Of a DNA stretch of 64,000 nucleotides, positions 23,961-34,239 are shown in pieces. The stretch is from the NCBI GenBank assembly GCA_033032865.1, contig JAWHQI010000001.1:3246001-3310000 (forward strand). The letters run 5' to 3'. The notes beneath the pieces are model-generated. The model did not search any database and was not told where the DNA came from. It saw only the letters and a program-made list of their open reading frames with translations. The position numbers were made by a program, and so were the translations under genes. How positions within the stretch are numbered: the first letter of the stretch is position 1; every line of letters begins with the position of its first letter. The DNA comes from Dactylorhiza incarnata (taxonomy: Eukaryota > Streptophyta > Magnoliopsida > Asparagales > Orchidaceae).

Positions 23961-24010
23961 TAACGCTGGGCATTATACCTAACGCTGTCGATGAGTCTAC
24001 TTTATATAAA
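23961..24010 (+). promoter_or_regulatory. B internal promoter for the antisense gene
   Basis: Two motif copies, TAACGCTGGGCATTA (23961-23975) and TAACGCTGTCGATGA (23980-23994), are separated by four bases and followed after 8 bases by TATATAAA (24003-24010). The LTR of B has the same order on its own strand: two 14-15-base motifs, a 4-base spacer, then 9 bases to the TATA box. Transcription would begin near 24035 and run rightward, opposite to the LTR transcript. Confidence 0.6.
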
Positions 24011-24096
24011 AGCCCCAAATTTGAGTTCTTTTCTTATTCTCTTCATTTCAAGCCATTTTTCATCCAGTTTTGCCGACAGCCCTTTTTCAGATCTAG

Positions 24097-24498
24097 GTAA
24101 AATTCATGTTTTTCTTCTTATATTTCTTGGTTAACTCATATCTCTACCCCTAATTAGTAATCCTTTGAAGTATTGAAGTGTTTCTATTATGGTGTATGGT
24201 AGATCTAGGATTTTGAGATCTAGGGTTTTTAGTTTTGAGTTGTAGAGTTGGGTTTTTTAGATTCTTCACAAAGATGAGTTTTTACTTTAAATTTTTAGAT
24301 GTTTTGAGTTCTATTGGTGATTTTCCCTTTATTCTTCACTTTTTATGAAATTTTTCGAGTTCTAAGAGCGAGTGAAGGTCAGCATTGTATATTGGAAGTG
24401 ATAGGAAATTTGACATTATGCGCCTGGCGTTAACATTAATGTTGGGCGTTGACTAAATAAACTTTAGTTTTGATTTTCTGTCGTGTCTAAATGTTCAG
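24097..24498 (+). other. Candidate 5'-UTR intron of the B antisense gene
   Basis: The donor context is ATCTAG|GTAAAA and the acceptor ATGTTCAG|GTTATGG, four bases before the ATG. The 402 bases between are T-rich as plant introns are. Both sites are inferred from sequence only. Confidence 0.45.
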
Positions 24499-24501
24499 GT
24501 T

Positions 24502-25611
24502 ATGGTTGCTTCCAGTTCACATGGGGTTCGAGCCAGAAAGTCTTCTTCTTCCCGAGCACCACATGAGACTTATCAATCTTTTGCGGGGATAGATAAAGCA
24601 TCAGTTGGTGTAGGAATGATGTTGCAGATAGACCTCCCCCAACATGCACATATTCAGAATCTCCTGGCTGCATCAGGGGTTTTATCAGTGATTTCAGATG
24701 ATTGTTTCTCAACAGATTTTGTTCGGGAATTTTATAACAATTTATGTGATCCGTCTGAGACAGAGCTCAATGGAGGAGTAAGTTCTATGATGCAATATGA
24801 AGTTGTTACGATCACTCATGATGATTTGAGGAATGAGTTTGGATTAGTGGAGAGTGAGAATCGTCTTGATGTGGTGGAGAAGTATCAGGCCGAGCGTGAC
24901 TGGACACATGTGAATATGGTTTTGCATGGGAAGGAGAGTAGAGAGTAGATTACCGATGTTTCTTCACTTAAGGAGGAAGCATTCATAATTCAGGACATTT
25001 TACGTCACACCATAATGTTGAAGTCCGGAGACACTAAGATGATCACTGCCCAGCTTAGTATTGTTACTTATCATATTATACAGGAAGAAGGTTTTGACGT
25101 GGCAGATCTTTTATTATCACAGGTTCAGTATACATTCAAGTTGAAGGATCCGAGAAGGTCTCGTCTTAACACTCTTCCCTTAGGTGGACTTATACAATGG
25201 GTGGTGATGGAGAAGTATGAATACATAATTAGAAGGAACTATATTAACGATCTTGTCCCGGAGCTTTATTCGACTTCAACCATTCGAGTTCCTCGGCCAC
25301 GAGATATACCATCAACTTCTCGACCACCCCTTAAACGAAGGGTCTCACTTCATGAGATGAGTTGGGAACATCAGGAGTTGTTTGAGGAATTCAGGGAGAA
25401 CGTGACATGCCGTATGTCACGAATGCAGAGGATAATGTGGTATATGGTTAAGGCCTTGAAGTTGAAACTGACACCAGCAGAAGAGATAGAGTGGGATGTT
25501 CCCATGGAGGATCTGCCACGCCACTCGACTCGTCGTACTCGAAGGTCAAGGGATCGAGGAAGTTCTAGTACTAAAGGAACAGACTCTATTAGTGAGAGTA
25601 GAGAGTTTTAG
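24502..25611 (+). pseudogene. Accessory ORF, antisense to B gag (plant transposon-protein-like)
   Basis: Read in one frame, 24502-25611 gives 369 codons with a single internal stop, TAG at 24946-24948. The start follows the candidate intron. The N-terminus is Ser/Arg-rich. A block with HIQNLLAASGVLSVISDD, EFYNNL (near 24735) and VVTITHDDLRNEFGL follows, then a helical block around QLSIVTYHIIQEEGFDVADL and RSRLNTLPLGGLIQWVV, a basic SRPPLKRR segment (nuclear-signal type) and an Arg/Ser-rich tail. The FYxNL...VxIT pattern resembles the 'putative plant transposon protein' domain found in plant retrotransposons. The biochemical role is unknown. The near-intact frame in a decayed element suggests recent function. 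C carries a protein of similar layout in sense orientation. Confidence 0.6.
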
Positions 25612-26585
25612 GGAGTTTCTTTTTATGTAATAATAGTAATTTTATAATTTAGAACACTTGCGCCCAACGTTAACCGTTATCATGATTTTTAGCTTTTTCT
25701 TATTTTTATTTCCTGTGTGTACTGTGTTTTGGCTTTGTTCAGGTTTTCATAATTATGATTTTACTGCTTTAATAGATTTCCATATAATCTTTGGTGGATA
25801 TAATCATGTTACATCATTTTTATAAGAACCAAAGAAATTCATCACGGCTTATTTTAAAAACTGTATTAGCTTATCAAATTTTAGTATTCAAGTTATTTAA
25901 TGAATGTCATTGATGAGATAAGAGGTATTGATATGACTTTTTGTTTTCATTTTTAAACATGAATATGTAAACTTCTTGCCAGGCAAAATAATGATAATTT
26001 CCCCTTTTTCGGTTATTGCAAGAGCACACATGAGTCTATAATTAATTTGATCTTTGCTAGGCTTTAGTCAGACTTAGCAGTTTAGAGTGGATCTTAGACT
26101 TCCTGAGGTCTACCCTGTGAAGGGTTCGCACCGGTACTAGGAGATGTGATGTGGGGACATCCAAATCTCCCTTTCTCAAGATATTTAAGTATTATTGGTT
26201 GCTACCCATACTAAATATTTAAAATTTATAGACTCAAAATTTTGAAAAAAAAATGAAATTCATGATTTTATTAATTTAGATAAATCTCTCATAACAAATT
26301 TAGAATTTGATTTATATTGATAATATAAGATATTTATAGGCAATGAACATAAGATAGATAGATAGGTCATGAAAACAAAATATGACTTTGAATTTTGATC
26401 GATTTGATGTATAAACTCATTAAGCTTTAAGATATAAAATCATATTTCCAATAATATATATGAAGACCATGACATGATAGCTTTAAACAAATAAGAAATA
26501 AAAAAAAAGACATTGAAGCATATCATGAAGTAGAAATTTGTATATTTCATTTTGAAAGGATTCTACTTCATGCATTTGAAGATAC
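25612..26585. other. B non-coding region between the two convergent genes
   Basis: AT-rich. It contains another motif copy (caacgttaaccgttat, 25665-25680) and a less AT-rich block at 26090-26200 of unknown origin. No coding signal seen. Confidence 0.5.
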
Positions 26586-28067
26586 TTAATGAATATGAGT
26601 TTTAGGTATCCAAAGGGGACCAAGTGTGGTGGTTCCTTTGGGTACCCAAATATAACGTGTTGGCTTTTGGGAAGATGTTGATGAATGGGTCCTTTTATGT
26701 GAAGTTAATGTTTCATTTTTAACTTTGAGCCTCCATTCAAACCTTGGTTTAATGTTATTTTTGTGCATCAAATTTCCATTGTGATTATCTTTATTTTGAA
26801 GATTATAATTGTAATGATTATTGAAAGTATTGTTCATAGGAAATTTGTGTAATATTAATTTCAAGTTGGGAGAAACATGATTTTGTAAATGATGGTGATT
26901 TGGATTTTGATTTACAAAATCATTGTGTTTCTTACTCCCATTATTAGGCTTAGTTAAGATATTCATATTCACCTTGCTTTTAGATATTACTTGATATTGT
27001 GAATTTGTGTGTTGTGAATTTTTCTTCATAATTTTCATAAGCAAGTTGATTTTTGATTTTAATTCATCATTCTTGATCATAAGATTATGTATAGATTTAT
27101 TATAAGCAATTGCGATATTTTTAAGAGTGGAAACAATAGAGTCAATATGAGTTTGATAGTTATTTCTAAATTCCTCAAATGTTTTATCCATCTCTTTAAT
27201 TTCAATTTTATATCTTTTACACATAGCACAATCATTTGTAGTAGATGACTTTTCTAAGGATAATTTTTCATTGTGTTCTTTAAGATGCTCTTTTTCATAT
27301 ACCTTGAGTTTTTCTTTAAGAATATTGCAATCAAAATAAGGTTTTATATTTTCAATTGAAGAGACATGGGTAAAACTAGATAAGTCAGAATTTGATTCTA
27401 CTTTAACTTTTGCTTTTAAACCTTTATTTTCTAAGTGCAATTTATAATTCGCATTTTTTAATTTCTTAATTTTGCGCTTTGTAATTTGTAGCAATTGTAA
27501 AGTAGAAATAGAGGTGCAAACAATAAGGGAATTTGATTTCCTTACATTACTTTTGGATGCTGTGAGATTTAAGCATAGAGTTCCTTTGTGATCTTCATCT
27601 TTTTGGCACTCCTCTTCCAAAGATGAAATTTCTTCTTCTCTTCCACTTGATGTGTGCTCGATCGATTCATCATGAGAGGAGCTTTCTTGACCACTTGTGC
27701 AAGCTTGTATGTTCTCTACTTCTTGCGTTTGTTCCATACAAGTGAGAGGAAGATCATACATTTCTTCAAGAAATTTCCATACTTTGTATGCACTAAAAAA
27801 ATATCTCAATTTGAAAATTTCTTGGGATAAAGCACAAAAGATACTATTCAAATCCTTTGCATTTAGGTGATGTTCCTTTTTATTTGTTTCATCCGCTGGT
27901 CTTATAGTTGCTATATTCCATGCTTCGATATCTAAAGTTTTAATAAATTTTTCCATTAAAAATTTCCACCCTTTATAATTTCTCCCTTCGAATAAAGGTG
28001 GTGCAAGAAAATTTTCTTCTTCATAAAAATTTCCCCAACTAATAGAAGCGAGATCATGATACACCAT
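26586..28067 (-). CDS. gag: B gag-like protein, 493 aa, uninterrupted
   Basis: The ATG at 28067 lies about 35 bases inside the primer site, and the frame is open to 26586. The N-terminus has the copia gag pattern: APPLFEGRNYKGWKFLMEKF (residues 22-41), then YKVWKFLEEMYD. The middle is long, charged and predicted coiled coil, with a CAMC pair. The C-terminal third is Asn/His-rich and ends in two WVPK / WIPK repeats of the kind that link gag to protease in Sireviruses. No CCHC knuckle and no protease follow, so the ORF stops where pol should begin. It is the longest intact retroelement ORF in the window. It would package RNA if supplied with enzymes in trans. Confidence 0.7.
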   Translation of the reverse strand: MVYHDLASISWGNFYEEENFLAPPLFEGRNYKGWKFLMEKFIKTLDIEAWNIATIRPADETNKKEHHLNAKDLNSIFCALSQEIFKLRYFFSAYKVWKFLEEMYDLPLTCMEQTQEVENIQACTSGQESSSHDESIEHTSSGREEEISSLEEECQKDEDHKGTLCLNLTASKSNVRKSNSLIVCTSISTLQLLQITKRKIKKLKNANYKLHLENKGLKAKVKVESNSDLSSFTHVSSIENIKPYFDCNILKEKLKVYEKEHLKEHNEKLSLEKSSTTNDCAMCKRYKIEIKEMDKTFEEFRNNYQTHIDSIVSTLKNIAIAYNKSIHNLMIKNDELKSKINLLMKIMKKNSQHTNSQYQVISKSKVNMNILTKPNNGSKKHNDFVNQNPNHHHLQNHVSPNLKLILHKFPMNNTFNNHYNYNLQNKDNHNGNLMHKNNIKPRFEWRLKVKNETLTSHKRTHSSTSSQKPTRYIWVPKGTTTLGPLWIPKTHIH

Positions 28068-28098
28068 TATTCCCGGTTTTTAAGCCGATTTGGAATAA

Positions 28099-28114
28099 CC
28101 TCGCTCCGATACCA
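28099..28114 (-). other. B primer-binding site (initiator tRNA-Met)
   Basis: The minus strand reads TGGTATCGGAGCGAGG two bases inside the LTR, one change from the usual TGGTATCAGAGC. Confidence 0.85.
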
Positions 28115-28116
28115 CA

Positions 28117-29288
28117 TGTTGGATCTTGAGGCAACCTTAGAGGGGGGGGGGGGTGAATAAGGGTTGTAGAAAACTTTAAATTTTTATAGAAAGCTTTTGA
28201 TATTTTATTTGAATAAGAGTGAATCAAAAACAAAAAGTAGTAAATCAATTTTATTAAATAGAAAAAGACATGATTATCATTAATAAAATTTGGTTACAAA
28301 ATTTGATTTCTATGACGCCAGAAATCCAAGGCGAAATATGAAATACTCTTTTTGTTTTCTATACCGACTCTTCTCACTAAGAACCAGTTGGCTTTAGCCG
28401 ATCTCTCCCCAGATTCGGCCTCAAGCCGCTCTAGCCCTTCTATCCCCAGAAAGGCCTTGAGTATCCCCAAGATCAACTCCCTAGACCCAGTCGCCAACAT
28501 GATGCGAATTCCTCCCTAAGTCCAACCCAGACCAAGTCGCCAACACGAGGCGAATTTACTCCACGATTATAATAAAAGAGTTACAAACAGAAATACAAAA
28601 ACACAAATAAAAACTCCCAGAGTAGAATTCTAGAGATGGCGAAGGCTCGCTGAATATTATCAAAGTCGAAGCATGCGTTCTTCGCGCTGTGTACGCGTTG
28701 ATCTGATCCTCCTTGAAATCTTCTCTTGAATTTGTGTGGGAGATGGTGGTCTAAAAAAATACGGCCCTTTCAGAGTTTCAGAAGTGCTGGAATATGGCTT
28801 AATATGATCAGTAGTTGAAGAAGACGTTATCCACCTATTTATAGGACTGGAATCTAACGCCGGCATTAAGGGTAGCGCCTGGCGCTGACCCAGTATAGAA
28901 ATGTTTTGATGGCTCCGATCTTCAAAATAAGAAGGAGATACTGTACTTTACGAAACATTCATTTTAGGCAACCCTAACGCTGGCATTGGGGCTAACGCTA
29001 GCGTTAGGTCAGATTATTCCTAAAATGCTCTTTCAATCAAGATAGATTCCCTCCTTGCCACATTTCTCTTGGTGGGAACGGGAGTCAACGACGACGTTAT
29101 GTCCTAACGCCTGGCGTTACACATCATTCCATTTTTCAGCTTGTGGGCAGGTCCAGACCAATAATGTAGCATGCTAGTGTCATATCTGTTCAAGCCTGCA
29201 TGCTAAAAAGATAATGGCAACCATGATCAAATACAAGCATAATTTGTTATTCTCAAATCAAAGGAATGCGGAAAACTATGTTCCAACA
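28117..29288 (-). repeat. B 5' LTR
   Basis: 1172 bases starting tgttggatcttg and ending gttccaaca. The poly-G tract is at 28140-28152. The TATA box is at 28835-28845, then nine bases, then motif pairs from 28855 (TAACGCCGGCATTA and relatives), repeated near 28975-29005 and 29085-29125. Confidence 0.9.
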
Positions 29289-29407
29289 CAAACTTAATTG
29301 GTTTGCATGCATGGAGTCAATTTCAGACTTCATGGCCTCAAGCCACTTCACGGAGTCCAGTCTATTCATAGCCTGTTGGTAAGTTGCAAGCTCATCATCA
29401 TGATCCA
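29289..29407 (-). pseudogene. pol: A pol fragment between B and C
   Basis: 119 bases encoding the linker just before reverse transcriptase (QQAMNRLDSVKWLEAMKSE). Its left edge carries the B duplication CAAAC and its right edge the C duplication ATCCA. It is continuous in sense with 47826 on one side and 20418 on the other. Confidence 0.85.
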
Positions 29408-30664
29408 TGATAGTTTATTGGGATGTAGTCTTGATCACTTAGAGGGGGGAGGGTGAATAGGTCTCTTTTCTTTTAGGCTTATACCTAGCTGTTTTCAGAG
29501 ATTGTGTTAGATTTGAATCAAGCACACAGAAAACACACAAGCACTTATAGAGGTTCCTTAAGACAGGGTGTCTTGAGTAGTCCTCTTTCACCCCTTCACC
29601 TTTCTAACAATGAGTTATACAAGGATAACTCCTCCAATCTCAGCTTCAAGAGCTTATAACTCTGATCCCCCGGGATCTCTTAGGTTTTCTCCAAACCCTA
29701 CCTCAGGCTCAACAACCCTACCTAAGGCACATCAACCCTACCAGCTCAGACCTATCAAAAATTCCTACCTCAAATCTCCACTGAGATCCTACACTCAAGC
29801 TGAATTCTCAGCTCTACACTCAGGCCCAACAGCCCTACTCCCTCAGGCAAAATGCCCTACTAGTTCAGAACAAATATGTTCCTACAAAAGTTATAAATGA
29901 TGCTTACAACAGAAGATAAAATAGTAACTCTCTCAAGACTTGGTCTTTTGTTGCAGTCTTGAAGCAGGGAAGAGAACAATAGCTTCAATCCTGCCTCTCT
30001 CTGATCCTTCTCTTCAGTAGATGAATAAAGATCAACTTGCTCCTCTTGATTCACACAGGAAGAACAATCTTTCTCTCCTTGCAGCTTCAGGAAGCAGGAG
30101 GAGAGATCTTCTTGTCAGCCGTCAATGTAACAGTAGATGTAAGTTGTTAATCCAAAAGCTTCCTTTCTTCAAAACCCTAATTTGTTCTTTTATACTCCTT
30201 CAGACTTCAACGGCTATCAGATGGCCTCTGACACAGTATGGAGGTGATTGGAACACCTTATCTTGTTTTACTGTAGCTTGCGCCAAAAGCAAAACCCGCC
30301 AGTACATTTGAATCTGTCTCAGCGGTTGGGCTGAGACAACTTCCAGTCTCAGCGGCTACTTCTGTCTCCGTCTCAGCGGATCCACTGAGACAGACAGTTG
30401 TCTCAGCGGTTTTCCTCTATCTACAGCTCAGTAGGCCCAGACTCCTTCTCAACGGCTCCTGGCCTTGTCTCAGCGGTTCAGCTGAGACTGAGAACTTGTC
30501 TCAACAGTTTTGGCAGTAAACCACTGAACTTATTCCACACCTTGGAATAACCTAACCATGCATAGCCATGAGGTAAAATAGGGTTTATCAAATATAACTT
30601 GTACTTAGCATTGAGTGTGATGCTTCTTCAAATCAAGGGAACATTGAGGGTAATATTCCCAACA
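29408..30664 (-). repeat. C 3' LTR with CTCAGCGG-type motifs
   Basis: 1257 bases, from tgatagtttattggg to attcccaaca. It includes the U5 run-of-G block near 29443, the CTTAAGACA/TGTCTTGAG hairpin (29557-29577) and TATA at 30187-30195 (minus gtataaaag). Starting 120 bases upstream of the TATA box, about eight GTCTCAGCGG-type motifs lie at 30316-30520, several as inverted pairs with CTGAGAC. Confidence 0.93.
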
Positions 30665-30690
30665 ATCTCCCCATGTTTGAAGAAGACAAA
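30665..30690 (-). other. C polypurine tract
   Basis: The minus strand reads cttcttcaaacatggggaga, then t and the LTR start TGTTGGG. Element F has a closely matching tract in the same place. Confidence 0.75.
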
Positions 30691-31051
30691 ACACTCCCAA
30701 TGCTATGACACATAACAAGTAAATACTTATCATGTAACTTCACTACATATCATTCATCATAACATAATCATGTTATCATTATTATTGCATTATAGATAAT
30801 GTCATAACAGATAATCTTCATGACAAGCATAATACCATATAGTTTATCAACCCAATAATGTGATTAAGTAATTATGTCAATGCATCACAGATTATCTCAA
30901 GCAGTAACACAGAATAATATTAAGCTATGACTGAGATAAGCTTACAACATAAAGTAATAGATTCAAAAACTCATTCATTTTCCTTTCAGATATAGAGTTG
31001 AGACATTGTTCAAGTTACATTTAGATATTCATAAAACTTAGATACCTTCAT

Positions 31052-33728
31052 TTAAGTTTTTCTCTTTTTAGAAGAAGTTGAACATTCAGCAATGTCTGCA
31101 CCAACTTCTTTCCCTTTTTTTGAAGCCTCTATTTCAGCATTTGCTGCTTCTAATTCAACTATCTTCTTCCTGTTTTCTTGCCTTCTGAAGTACAGACATG
31201 GCTTTGGAATGTACTTTGATGGCATACTTCTTGGATTATCCTTTCTTACCAGATTTTCTTTAAATATTTTATCCCTTTTTGAGTTTCTTTCTAAGTGTTT
31301 TATCCATTCTTCAGAGGAATAGATTTTATCAATGTCTTTGCAGACTTGTCCATGACTGATCCATGCATTTAGAATTATGATTTTGGAGTCTTCACTCCAA
31401 TATTCAAAATCTGGATCTTTGGTCTATTCATCCCTCTGCTTAGCCATAAACTCCTCAGTTAGCATTGTGTGTTCTCTCTCTCTTTTCTTTGCCAGTCTTG
31501 CATTCTGGGCAATTTTTTCATATTTAGAGAAATCTCAATCTTCTACTCTTTGCCTGTCCAAGAGGGAAGGTTTAAGGCTAGCCTTGTTCCTTGTAAAACC
31601 TTGAGGGCTAGATCAGAGTTTGTGATAACATTGTTATCCTCCCCTTTTCTAGCTTCTTCAAATATCTTCTGATTTATGTCTTGCTGAGCAGCAGTGATTG
31701 AGCCAGAAATTGTTTGGAAAACATTTTCAATATCAGCCTTCGGCTCATCCTTGTTTTTGTCAGACTCACCATTCAGTTGCATAGCAGTGGAATACACACA
31801 TTCTTGTATATGGTTTGAGGCTTTTTCTATTACCTCATCTGTCTTGCTGACATAGTTCTTGACATATCTCATATCCTGCTCAGACAGTTGAAGGTGTTTG
31901 TCCATTGATCTTAGAATTGTATTCTGAGACACCACTGACTTCTCTGCCAGATCAGACCACTTTGCCATTTGTCTATTAAGGATTGCAATGTCTTCCTTGA
32001 TTTTCTTGACCTCAGCCATTACTTCAGATTTCACAGTGAAGATAGACTAATCTATATATTCTTTTACTATAGAAGCTGACCTGTCTACATAATCCTTCAT
32101 AGAAGTTAGATGAGTATCTAACATTATTTGTGTGGCACGGAGAATGTTCTCATTGGACTGTGATGAGGTGGAGGTTGAAGCTTGCTGTTCAATGACTAAA
32201 GGTTGTTTATCTTGAATAGCAATAGCTGGAAGCTCCCCCTCAGCAGGATGATCCTTTTCTTCAGTAAATAATGATATTTGATCAATGTGGTCAGGGTGGA
32301 CTCCATCATCATCATCAGCAACAACATAATCCTCCTCCTCATCAACAGATTTGTCTTGATCTGATGACTCCAAGAAATGTAGTACATCATCTTTACCAAC
32401 TGAAGGAGCATCAGGTTGTTTGTAACCTGGTGAATCCCAGAGAGCTGGTTCATTATCAGGATTAATCTGAATTCTTCTTTCAAGATTTAAGATGATTGTG
32501 TCAATCTTACTTTGCATGTCCTCAGGAGAAGGCACTTTGACCTCATCAATCCTATGGGAGATAGCTTCACCATCATTAATGTTATTAGCAACATTCATTG
32601 AAGATGGTTCTTGTTGTTGCTCCCCCTCAGATAGAGCATCCACCTGGCCTTGAGGAGCTGAGGTTCATATTATTGAAGAGTCATTAGTGATTAACTAGTA
32701 GATTGGTTAAGATTAGATAACATTATTAGTTGTGTGAAGGTGAAGGATTAATTACTAGGGGTGCTATCTATATCCAAGTCATGTGGATGGACAGGCTCAG
32801 CATGCATGTGTGATGTATCTGGAGCATCTTTATCACATGAGGTATTCTCAGTCTTGTCATCCAGATGAGCATCCTTTTCAGGACTGCTGTGAGATCCAAG
32901 TTTAGCACCAACATCCTCATTCTTATCAGAGTGGTATGACTCAGAACTTGAAATAATCCTTCTTGGCTTCTTTATGGTTTGTGATTTCTTTTTCTCCTTC
33001 TCCTTTGCCTCAGAGGGCTGGCTCATGGGGAGCACCCTTGTGAACCTATCTAGGGTCTTTATATCCATCCTCTTCAGGTAATGGATATTTGATCCTTTTA
33101 ATCCCTTATACTTCTCATGATAATTTTGGATTAGATAGAGGGAGAGAATTCTACCCATATGAGGTGCTTGCAAACATTCCTCAATTATTTGAAATATAAC
33201 TTCTCCCCAGGAAGTTTTCTTTGTCAGAATGATCCAAGTCATAAGGTCAAACATATATTGGGAGATTGTGTCATGAGATCTAGGCTTGCAGAGAATTGCT
33301 TTTCCCACTATGTGTGATAGAAGTTTGCCTCTTTGATTGAAGAATTTCCTTTTTAATCATCCAATCTTAGCATCTATGTATTCATCCCACTTCAGAGCCT
33401 TTTTCTTATCCTTGTCAGAGATTTCTTCCTCCTCATCCTGACTACATGACGGAATTTGTAAAGCTTTCTCTATCTTCGTTGAGGATATTTTCACTCTTTC
33501 TCCTCCTATCTTAGACTTTAAAAATGACTTGGAATAAGACAACTTTGCATTACTGAACCATCCCAGAACTTCAATTCTGAGAATGACAGTTGGTTCAGAA
33601 AGAAAATACTCCAGACCTTGGGCTTCCAGGAGTTGAATCACTCCCTTAATCTCTTCTAGAGCATGGGCAAATCCATTCCTTACAATCTCATAACCCTCTA
33701 GAAGATCCTTTGAACTCTTTGGCGCCAT
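31052..33728 (-). pseudogene. C accessory gene, about 890 codons, decayed
   Basis: The ATG at 33728 has a strong plant context (AAAAATGGC) and lies about 100 bases after a TATA box. The N-terminal part has VIQLLEAQGLEYFLSE, WFSNAKL and VKISSTKIEKALQIP, then a helical block (MFDLMTWIILTKKTSWGEV ... MGRILSLYLIQNY). An acidic, Ser-rich middle, a coiled-coil stretch (31560-32040) and a conserved-looking tail ending in STSSKKRKT follow. Breaks are TGA at 33357, a frame change near 32700, TAG at 32047, and further stops near 31540-31430. It occupies the place of the 'env-like' ORF of some Sireviruses, but I see no signal peptide or membrane segment; a nuclear role fits the basic tail better. The layout resembles the antisense protein of B, and the tail resembles F. 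Confidence 0.6.
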
Positions 33729-33825
33729 TTTTGCTGTAGAAGAAGATGCTGAGACAGAAGGGAATATGATTCATCTTGGTGGCTAGGGAGGAAGGATTGT
33801 GTATCTTTCTTTAATTAACAATTGT

Positions 33826-34085
33826 CTATTTATATCGCCTTGATTTATGTTTTGATTACCCATAATAATTAAAGTTTAGTGAACTTATTATTTTAATGGA
33901 ATTTAGATCATTTGAGGTTGCATTTAGACAAACTATAATAGGACCAGCCCGTCTCAGCAGAACCGCTGAGATGGCGACCTAAACTGCTGGGACAGAGCTC
34001 TGTCAACCGCTGGGACAACTTAGCTGTCTTAGCGGTTCAGCTGAGATTTTTCCCAACTGTCTCAGCGGCTCAGCTAAAACAATCT
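33826..34085 (-). promoter_or_regulatory. C internal promoter with LTR-type motif cluster
   Basis: The TATA box (minus gatataaatagac, 33837-33826) is preceded, from 33951 to 34085, by five to six GTCTCAGCGG-type motifs, some in inverted pairs. The gap from TATA to the first motif is about 117 bases, against 120 in the LTR of C. Transcription would run toward the accessory gene start at 33728. Confidence 0.6.
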
Positions 34086-34239
34086 CTTCTGTTTTAGTTG
34101 ACCTTACTACCTAATCATAAATCCATTTGAGATTTGATTATTTTATGTCCTAACCATGAAACTAAGAGTATTGATGTGACAACATTTTAAATCATAACAT
34201 AACATGCATAATATCATAGATAACTAATAGAAGGAAACA

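Larger units (their letters stand above)
20419..29288 (-). mobile_element. B: non-autonomous Sirevirus-like element with an antisense gene
   Basis: LTRs 20419-21589 and 28117-29288 flank 6.5 kb of internal DNA. CAAAC duplicates flank the element (20414-20418 and 29289-29293). The primer site reads TGGTATCGGAGC on the minus strand. Internally there is a gag-like ORF on the minus strand next to the 5' LTR, and an accessory gene on the plus strand in the middle. No protease, integrase, reverse transcriptase or RNase H is visible. Multiple CTCCCCCTT blocks beside the 3' LTR fit the repeated polypurine tracts of Sireviruses. It is inserted in the pol of A. Confidence 0.85.

Noticed and set aside
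31052..33728. Retroviral-type envelope gene in C
   Set aside because: Position fits the env-like ORF of Sireviruses, but no signal peptide, membrane anchor or cysteine pattern is visible; the tail is basic and the body coiled coil.
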